Assembly: GCA_011620505.1 (NCBI GenBank)
Contig: WOZA01000007.1
Location: forward strand, 1 to 10,918
DNA length: 10,918 nucleotides
Source: Anaerolineaceae bacterium
GTDB taxonomy: Bacteria > Chloroflexota > Anaerolineae > Anaerolineales > Anaerolineaceae
Direction: 5' to 3'
The position numbers were made by a program, and so were the translations under genes. Positions 6,278-10,918 of the stretch are shown piece after piece (position 1 is the first letter of the stretch; each line of letters starts with the position of its first letter). The notes below the pieces were generated by a model. That model did not search any database. It was not told the origin of the DNA and saw only the letters and a list, made by a program, of their open reading frames with translations.

Positions 6278-6285
6278 GCTATAAT
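6277..6285 (+). promoter_or_regulatory. Extended -10 promoter of the SDR-rsmD operon
   Basis: TGC-TATAAT on the plus strand forms an extended -10 element; transcription would start near 6292, about 54 nt before ATG 6346. A weak TTGGTT at 6255-6260 could serve as -35 with a long 19-bp spacer. The element overlaps the scpB start codon on the other strand. Confidence 0.5.
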
Positions 6286-6296
6286 TCTCACTTGTT

Positions 6297-6324
6297 CAGG
6301 GTCATGATTATACCCGAAACCCTG
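6297..6324. repeat. Inverted repeat CAGGGT-N16-ACCCTG in the divergent promoter region
   Basis: CAGGGT (6297-6302) and ACCCTG (6319-6324) are perfect 6-bp inverted arms about two helical turns apart centre to centre. They flank the candidate scpB -10 box and lie just past the predicted SDR start site. The arrangement would suit a dimeric repressor, but short arms like these can occur by chance. Confidence 0.3.
6307..6312 (-). promoter_or_regulatory. Candidate -10 box of the scpB-rluB operon
   Basis: A perfect TATAAT on the minus strand would give a start near 6300 and a 23-nt leader to scpB. The expected -35 position reads TCAGTA, a poor match. It faces the plus-strand -10 at 6280-6285. Confidence 0.45.
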
Positions 6325-6345
6325 GCATATACTGAAAGGGTACTT

Positions 6346-7317
6346 ATGCTCATCTTACTTACTGGTGCTGCTGGTTTTCTGGGCTCGCATCTGACTGACC
6401 GTTTGTTAGCTGAAGGTCATCGGGTGATCGGCCTCGACAATTTTGTCACCGGCGACCGGGCAAATCTTCAACATCTTGAGGGTAACCCAAACTTCCGACT
6501 AATGCAGCAGGACGTATCTGGATTCATCCAGGTTGAGGAACCACTCGACTACATCCTGCACTTCGCTTCGCCCGCCAGCCCCAACCCCGCATCGCCGCTG
6601 GGTTACCCCAATCTGCCAATCCAGACACTGAAGGCAGGGGCTCTTGGAACTTACAATAGCCTGGGTTTAGCGAAAGTCCACAAAGCGCGCTTTTTGCTGG
6701 CTTCAACCAGCGAAGTTTACGGCAACCCCACGGTTCACCCTCAAAGTGAAGCATATTGGGGAAATTGCGATCCAATTGGACCAAGATCTGTGTATGACGA
6801 AGCCAAGCGTTTTGCTGAAGCCTTAACCATGGCATACCACAACGTGCACGGTGTGAAAACGCACATTGTTCGCATTTTTAACACCTTCGGTCCCAGAATG
6901 CGGTTGGACGATGGCAGGGTTGTGCCAAACTTCATCCAGCAAGCCCTGCGGGGAGAGCCATTGACCATTTATGGAACCGGTGAGCAAACCCGCAGTTTTT
7001 GCTACGTCAGTGACCTGATCGAGGGCATTTACCGCCTGATGATGACCGATGAGCACATGCCGGTCAATATCGGCAATCCGGAAGAAACGTCGATCAAGGA
7101 CTTTGCCTTGATCATCAACGAGCTCTGCCACAATCCCAGCGGGATCATCACAGAGTACGCCGAAACACTTGGGGATGATCCGCAACGCCGGCAGCCGGAC
7201 ATCACTCGCGCCAAAACCATTTTAGGCTGGGAGCCAAAGGTGGAGCTGCGCGATGGACTGAACCAGACGATCGAATACATGCGTCACAAACTTGGTTTGC
7301 CAGCCAGGCTGGATTGA
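6346..7317 (+). CDS. UDP-glucuronate decarboxylase-like SDR family NAD-dependent epimerase/dehydratase
   Basis: Extended short-chain dehydrogenase of 323 residues. The NAD site is TGAAGFLG at 6-13. Catalytic elements are LASTSEVYG at 118-126 (T121, E123) and YDEAKR at 150-155 (Y150, K154). Blocks that specifically recall UDP-xylose synthases are HFASPASP at 72-79, HPQSEAYWG at 131-139, PIGPRS at 143-148, RIFNTFGPRM at 176-185, GTGEQTRSF at 210-218 and GDDPQRRQPD at 276-285. The likely reaction is UDP-glucuronate to UDP-xylose, in the cytosol, for polysaccharide or glycan synthesis. A few residues are inserted between ASPASP and the IQTL helix compared with the pattern I remember, so a related epimerase or dehydratase substrate is possible. 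ATG 6346 is chosen because AAAGGG precedes it by 5 nt and the Rossmann strand begins at once; longer in-frame starts overlap scpB. It is followed after 7 nt by rsmD. Confidence 0.88.
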   Translation: MLILLTGAAGFLGSHLTDRLLAEGHRVIGLDNFVTGDRANLQHLEGNPNFRLMQQDVSGFIQVEEPLDYILHFASPASPNPASPLGYPNLPIQTLKAGALGTYNSLGLAKVHKARFLLASTSEVYGNPTVHPQSEAYWGNCDPIGPRSVYDEAKRFAEALTMAYHNVHGVKTHIVRIFNTFGPRMRLDDGRVVPNFIQQALRGEPLTIYGTGEQTRSFCYVSDLIEGIYRLMMTDEHMPVNIGNPEETSIKDFALIINELCHNPSGIITEYAETLGDDPQRRQPDITRAKTILGWEPKVELRDGLNQTIEYMRHKLGLPARLD

Positions 7318-7324
7318 ACATCGG

Positions 7325-7891
7325 ATGGGTACGCTGCGCGTCATCGGGGGCTCTGCCAAGGGGTTAAGGCTCAAACATGTGCCCGGGGATACCACCCGCC
7401 CAATCACCGACAAGGTAAAAGAAGCGCTATTCAACATTCTTGGGGGTGAGATTCTTGATGTGCGGATGCTGGACCTTTTCGGGGGCACAGGCGCGGTTGG
7501 GATTGAAGCACTCAGCCGGGGAGCAAGGGAAGTGACTTTTCTCGATACTAGTCGGCTGGCAGTAAAAACCATCCGAGAAAACCTCGCAGTAACACATTTT
7601 GACGGGAAAGCGAGCGTATTTCAGGTAGACGCGTTCAGTTGGCTCTCCAGCCAGTCTGATCCACAATTTGACCTGGTTTACGTTGCTCCGCCCCAGTACA
7701 AAGGAATGTGGGAGAGAGCCATCGACATAATCGATCAGAATCCCCGAATTCTTAGCGATAATGGACAGGTTATTGTTCAGATCAACCCATTGGAGTGGGT
7801 GGAAAAAACCTATGCAAATTTGCGGGTGTTTGATTCACGCAAATACGGAGATACCCTGTTGGTTTTTCTGGAAAAATCAACTGGTGAATGA
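7325..7891 (+). CDS. rsmD: 16S rRNA (guanine(966)-N(2))-methyltransferase RsmD
   Basis: RsmD methylates G966 of 16S rRNA in the assembled small subunit, using S-adenosylmethionine. The 188-residue protein opens with LRVIGGSAKGLRL at 4-16 and RPITDKVKEALFNIL at 25-39, both hallmarks of the family. It then has the cofactor motif DLFGGTGAVGIEALSRGA at 50-67 and the acidic strand end FLD at 72-74. Where (D/N)PP(F/Y) is expected, it reads APPQY (121-125), preceded by DLVYV: the acidic or amide residue is replaced and a residue is inserted, although the two prolines and the aromatic remain. ATG 7325 is chosen because homologs start here; it lacks a clear Shine-Dalgarno but lies 7 nt past the previous stop, so reinitiation is likely. 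The last 15 nt overlap the convergent NUDIX gene. Confidence 0.9.
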   Translation: MGTLRVIGGSAKGLRLKHVPGDTTRPITDKVKEALFNILGGEILDVRMLDLFGGTGAVGIEALSRGAREVTFLDTSRLAVKTIRENLAVTHFDGKASVFQVDAFSWLSSQSDPQFDLVYVAPPQYKGMWERAIDIIDQNPRILSDNGQVIVQINPLEWVEKTYANLRVFDSRKYGDTLLVFLEKSTGE

Positions 7892-8383
7892 CATTACTAA
7901 CTGACCTTTTTCGTCATAATGATAATGCCCCCAAAAAGGTCGTCCATTAGCCCGTTGACGCATCACGAGCGGCAAGAGGGTGTAGAGATCCTCAACCAGT
8001 TTTAGTTTTAAAGCACTGCGCAGCGAATACCACGCCAGCCTGCCCTCGTCTGAAGCTCTCAATTCACCTTGGAGTTGTTTTGCCTTGAAGATGAAAAAGA
8101 TGATTCCACGGTCCTGACCCGTATCCACCACTACCTGGCCGCAAAAGATCCATTTGTCTGCAATCAAACCACTTTCTTCGAGCAGCTCACGTTTTGCTGC
8201 CGTCAGGACGGACTCACCCTTTTCCACATGCCCGCCCAAACCATTCCAATAACCAGCCCAGATTTTTTTATCCTGCGCGCCTTCAAGCAGCAGAATCTGA
8301 CCTGTCTCACTGACCGGAAATATCAACACTCTGGGGATCAACGCATAGCGCTGATTGGAAACACCTTGCGATTCAGCACTCAT
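7877..8383 (-). CDS. NUDIX hydrolase (MutT/8-oxo-dGTP diphosphatase-like)
   Basis: This 168-residue cytosolic hydrolase should cleave a nucleoside diphosphate linked to another moiety, with magnesium. The Nudix box is complete: G51, E57, then REL-L-EESGL at 65-73, matching Gx5Ex7REUxEExGU. N-terminal PRVLIFPV strand, WNGLGGHVEKGE at 46-57, GIIFFIF at 93-99 and SDEGRLAWYSL at 111-121 recall MutT-type proteins that clean the nucleotide pool. The exact substrate cannot be read from the sequence. The C-terminal GHYHYDEKG at 152-160 appears part of this subfamily. ATG 8383 has GGTGA about 4 nt upstream, directly against a strong hairpin. It lies 47 nt past the phosphofructokinase stop on the same strand; no promoter of its own is evident. 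The gene ends inside the rsmD 3' end. Confidence 0.9.
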   Translation of the reverse strand: MSAESQGVSNQRYALIPRVLIFPVSETGQILLLEGAQDKKIWAGYWNGLGGHVEKGESVLTAAKRELLEESGLIADKWIFCGQVVVDTGQDRGIIFFIFKAKQLQGELRASDEGRLAWYSLRSALKLKLVEDLYTLLPLVMRQRANGRPFWGHYHYDEKGQLVMSFTS

Positions 8384-8393
8384 AATGTCACCA

Positions 8394-8422
8394 AAGAGCC
8401 TGCGGGCAAGCCGCAGGCTCTT
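8394..8422 (-). other. 12-bp hairpin between phosphofructokinase and NUDIX genes
   Basis: AAGAGCCTGCGG (8394-8405) pairs perfectly with CCGCAGGCTCTT (8411-8422) around a 5-nt loop. On the minus strand it begins 8 nt past the phosphofructokinase stop and ends one nucleotide before the GGTGA ribosome site of the NUDIX gene. No T tract follows (TGGTGACATT), so it may be a leaky terminator, an RNA-end stabiliser or a translational control element. Confidence 0.75.
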
Positions 8423-8430
8423 ACTAAATC

Positions 8431-9606
8431 CTAATGAAGGAACATAGGCAGACCAAGAATGTTCTTGATCTTGGGACGATAGTTCTCTTTGTCATAATAC
8501 AAATCCACGTCCACTTGACGCTTACCGCTAATAACCGTCTCAATTGGGACCATGGAATATTTACCATCTAAAATACCGACCAAATGACCAAAATCATTTT
8601 TCATTGTCAGTTGCATAGCCAGTGCGCCATAGTTCATGGCAACCATGCGATCAAGCATATCTGCAGGACCACTGCGAACCAGGTAACCAAGTTTCTGATA
8701 CATAGTATTATTTCCGGTCAGGATTTTGATCTGATCCGAAAGCACCTCTCCGATACCTCCGAGTTTACGGTGACCATACGCATCTGGCGCACCCGATTCA
8801 ACAATTTCACCACTATCAGTATGCGCGCCTTCAGAAATGACACACAAAGAGTAATGTGATTTGCTGTTAAGCTTATCCGCTGCCAGCATATTGGCGACTT
8901 CTTCCATGTTGAAAGGAACTTCGCAGATGATCGTACGGTCTACATAGCTCAGATAGCCAGTGATCAGGGCAGTTTCACCAGAATTGCGCCCGAATAGCTC
9001 CACAACTCCGATACGCTCGTGCGAACCAACGGAGGTGCGGAAATTAGTAATGAGATTGACTGCCTGTGTCACAGCAGTGGAGAAGCCGATGCAGTATTCC
9101 GTGCCCAGGACATCGTTATCCATTGTTTTGGGAATAGCGTTCAGTTTAACGCCTTCTTTTACCAGGCGATTGGAATAACTGAGAGTGTCATCGCCGCCGA
9201 TGGTGATCAGGGAATCGAGTTTGAGATGATCGATTACGTTGAGGATGTGGTCCGTGTAATCTGTGATTTCTTCCAGTTCATCCACGACCTTGCCCCATTT
9301 GCTATTGACCAGGAATTCAGGCGTATCCTTGGCGCGTACTTTGGATGGATTAGCGCGGGATGTATGCAGGAAAGTACCGCCAGTGCGATCCACTCGGCGA
9401 ACTACCGTAGGGTTCAAATCCCTGATGTAAAGTTCGTGGGTTTCGTCATCATCGATGTTATAGTTCAACAAACCAAGCCATCCCCGGCGAATACCGACGA
9501 TCTCATAATCGCTATCAAGGCTATTTAGAACAACTGATTTTATGGCGATATTCAAACCGGGGACGTCTCCACCACCAGTCAATATGCCAACTCTTTTCTT
9601 TGCCAT
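8431..9606 (-). CDS. pfp: 6-phosphofructokinase, predicted pyrophosphate-dependent
   Basis: This cytosolic enzyme interconverts fructose 6-phosphate and fructose 1,6-bisphosphate in glycolysis. The 391-residue protein has GILTGGGDVPGLN at 7-19, IGGDDT at 136-141, PKTMDND at 159-165, GFSTA at 174-178, and ELFGRNSGETA at 203-213 (sugar-phosphate binding). Two positions decide the phosphoryl donor in this superfamily: bacterial ATP enzymes have GGDG and PGT, pyrophosphate enzymes have GGDD and PKT. Here D140 and K160 are both of the pyrophosphate type, so a reversible, PPi-using enzyme (EC 2.7.1.90) is predicted. The length suits the group III (actinobacterial/Chloroflexi-like) branch. AAGGAG lies 9 nt before the ATG and overlaps the stop of the upstream gene (13-nt gap), indicating co-transcription with the membrane protein. 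Confidence 0.93.
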   Translation of the reverse strand: MAKKRVGILTGGGDVPGLNIAIKSVVLNSLDSDYEIVGIRRGWLGLLNYNIDDDETHELYIRDLNPTVVRRVDRTGGTFLHTSRANPSKVRAKDTPEFLVNSKWGKVVDELEEITDYTDHILNVIDHLKLDSLITIGGDDTLSYSNRLVKEGVKLNAIPKTMDNDVLGTEYCIGFSTAVTQAVNLITNFRTSVGSHERIGVVELFGRNSGETALITGYLSYVDRTIICEVPFNMEEVANMLAADKLNSKSHYSLCVISEGAHTDSGEIVESGAPDAYGHRKLGGIGEVLSDQIKILTGNNTMYQKLGYLVRSGPADMLDRMVAMNYGALAMQLTMKNDFGHLVGILDGKYSMVPIETVISGKRQVDVDLYYDKENYRPKIKNILGLPMFLH

Positions 9607-9619
9607 TTCTTACTTCTCC

Positions 9620-10852
9620 TTAAATTTTTATTGAGTCAATCAGTGCCTTAGGGCTGACGGTCGCCCACCACCTAAACCACTGCAAGCCTACCATTGTTAA
9701 CAAAGGCAGCAAGAGGATGACCAGAGCGGATTCCTCAGGCAGCCAATTTTGAGTGATTTGAAACCGACGCCAATGAACAAAAATCAAGGTAAGGGTTGTT
9801 ACCCAAGCGATGATTCTACCAGAAACGTGCCATTTTTCTATCAAATACTTATAAACGCTGAACATTGGAGCGAATAACCAGATGAGATAGATGCCTTCTG
9901 AGGTTAAATTAAATAAGTAAAGCAAATTGAAAGTCAACATCAGCTTCCAATGAAAGCCGCGACCTTCCCGCTCCCCGATGCCATACCACTCCACGAGCAT
10001 CATAATCAAAGTCACCAGGCTCAGAGCGATCGCAATTTGTGCGCTCGCACCCGGGAATAATTCTCCTACCACCATCAGAGGCGTTCGAACCCACGAGAAA
10101 TCAGGGAACAACCGCAAATAGGTCGCGAACCACTCAGATGTCCAACCCGGAAATAGGATCAGGGACACAACAACCAAAAAGGCAAGAGAGCTGAAGTAGA
10201 TCTTCGCCAGGGATCCGTCTCTGCGCGCACCAAGCCAAATCATAAACAGGATAACCAGGAAAAGACTGAGCGGGACCATCCAAAGGCAGATTGCAAAGAG
10301 CAAACCCGCCATAGTGCCCTCTCTTTCTCGCGACAAGTAAACAGCAAGGAGTGTGAGGAAGACGTACGGCGCATTGACGCTGACCGTCAGGATTGACTTG
10401 AATAATGGGTAGAAAACCAACACCAATAATGACATGATCAGGACTTCTGGAATGCTTAATTTCAGCCCCGCCAACCGGATCGAAAGAAACACACTGAGCA
10501 CCAAACTCAGTTCGACCAAAGTCATCCAAATTGCCCTGGCGATCGTGTAGGGAACAAAGCTGATGGGCAGATAAAAAAGCACATACCAGGCAGGGTCATA
10601 AAAACGACCTTGACTCAAACTGTTAGGTTCATTTCCGTTCACCTTCAACAAGTCGAGGGTAGCTTTGTACGTGGAATCACTATATGGAGAGGCTCCGGTT
10701 CGCATCCATTCCCTGGCTGCCACCCATCTTGGAGCGAAATCATCCTGTAACTGAAAAGTGGAAGCTAAACGGAGATTGATAGCCGTCGCGCCTACCAGTG
10801 CAAGAATAATCAATATAGGAAGCCAGATATTAGCGGTTTTCTTTAGAAACAA
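9620..10852 (-). CDS. Polytopic membrane protein, GT87-like (DUF2029) glycosyltransferase
   Basis: An integral membrane protein of 410 residues with roughly ten hydrophobic helices (first at about 9-27, last at about 376-390). The first outer loop has QDDFAPRWVAAREWMRTGASPY at 36-57. An acidic pair after helix 1, followed by an R/A-rich helix and a G-x-x-PY turn, is the outline of the GT87/GT-C glycosyltransferases, where the acidic residue is catalytic; D37/D38 are the candidates. FYDPAWYVLFYLP (84-96) fits the next family block. Such enzymes use polyprenyl-phosphate sugars outside the membrane; the sugar and acceptor here are unknown. Start: TTG 10852 has AAAGGG 9 nt upstream and follows the predicted transcription start; TTG 10870 would be leaderless with no ribosome site. 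An in-frame stop closes the frame just upstream. A phosphofructokinase gene follows 13 nt later. Confidence 0.75.
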   Translation of the reverse strand: MFLKKTANIWLPILIILALVGATAINLRLASTFQLQDDFAPRWVAAREWMRTGASPYSDSTYKATLDLLKVNGNEPNSLSQGRFYDPAWYVLFYLPISFVPYTIARAIWMTLVELSLVLSVFLSIRLAGLKLSIPEVLIMSLLVLVFYPLFKSILTVSVNAPYVFLTLLAVYLSREREGTMAGLLFAICLWMVPLSLFLVILFMIWLGARRDGSLAKIYFSSLAFLVVVSLILFPGWTSEWFATYLRLFPDFSWVRTPLMVVGELFPGASAQIAIALSLVTLIMMLVEWYGIGEREGRGFHWKLMLTFNLLYLFNLTSEGIYLIWLFAPMFSVYKYLIEKWHVSGRIIAWVTTLTLIFVHWRRFQITQNWLPEESALVILLLPLLTMVGLQWFRWWATVSPKALIDSIKI

Positions 10853-10876
10853 CTGCGATTTCCCTTTCAATTTATG

Positions 10877-10905
10877 ATTTTATCTTTATCGACCATCGAG
10901 GTCAA
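10877..10905 (-). promoter_or_regulatory. Near-consensus promoter of the GT87-like/phosphofructokinase unit
   Basis: On the minus strand TTGACC (10900-10905; 5 of 6) and TAAAAT (10877-10882; 5 of 6) are separated by exactly 17 bp. The start would lie near 10868-10871, about 18 nt before the chosen TTG start. It could serve all three downstream minus-strand genes. Nothing else is visible in the last bases of the window. Confidence 0.7.
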
Positions 10906-10918
10906 ATGCTACATTCTT

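Noticed and set aside
6241..6345. N-terminal extension of the SDR protein
   Set aside because: It would overlap scpB and its promoter region, while ATG 6346 has a good ribosome site and starts directly with the NAD-binding strand.
7292..7324. N-terminal extension of RsmD from TTG 7292
   Set aside because: It would overlap the SDR gene end; homologs start at the MGTLRVIGG position.
9019..9528. Plus-strand open frame of 169 codons
   Set aside because: It is antisense to the phosphofructokinase gene, which has complete motifs.
1..10918. CRISPR array, insertion sequence, prophage or riboswitch
   Set aside because: I saw no regularly spaced repeats, transposase motifs, phage genes or long structured leader in any gap; all intergenic gaps are under about 170 bp between genes, RNAs and promoters.

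Overview
The window reads as chromosomal DNA of a Gram-variable bacterium with balanced base composition, most plausibly Chloroflexota of the Anaerolineae type. This is an inference. It rests on a LysM/M23 envelope protein with an AQA-type signal peptide, a group III-like phosphofructokinase with pyrophosphate-type residues, an RsmD with an APPQY motif, and tRNA genes without an encoded CCA. No single marker proves the phylum. Coding density is high, genes are short and compact, and most of the content is housekeeping.

Left edge (1-640): the first 100 codons of a minus-strand MmeI-like protein, a type IIL (fused restriction-modification) enzyme or a relative, run off the window. The predicted PD-(D/E)XK nuclease residues are visible. 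Just upstream on the same strand is tRNA-Met(CAT) with its own promoter. The defence-type gene therefore starts about 150 bp beyond the tRNA 3' end, which is a typical place for an island boundary.

Middle (640-4950): exodeoxyribonuclease III (minus) diverges from a secreted LysM/M23 peptidase (plus). A perfect bidirectional terminator separates the peptidase from tRNA-Leu(GAG) (minus). Then plsX (phospholipid synthesis) overlaps by ATGA with an unrecognised two-helix membrane protein that has a NERD-like soluble region. A second bidirectional terminator closes this unit against the convergent scpB-rluB operon.

Middle right (4950-7900): scpB and rluB (minus; chromosome segregation and 23S rRNA pseudouridylation) diverge from a UDP-glucuronate decarboxylase-like SDR gene and rsmD (plus; nucleotide-sugar and 16S rRNA methylation). 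rsmD overlaps the tail of the convergent NUDIX gene by 15 nt.

Right (7877-10918): one minus-strand unit appears to read GT87-like membrane glycosyltransferase, then a phosphofructokinase predicted to use pyrophosphate, then a NUDIX hydrolase. A near-consensus promoter sits at the right edge, and a 12-bp hairpin abuts the NUDIX ribosome-binding site.

The most interesting points are the cut-off MmeI-like gene beside a tRNA, the altered catalytic motif of RsmD, the unrecognised PlsX-coupled membrane protein, the hairpin next to the NUDIX ribosome-binding site, and two divergent gene pairs whose candidate promoters face each other. I see no CRISPR array, insertion sequence, prophage gene or evident new multi-gene system inside the window.
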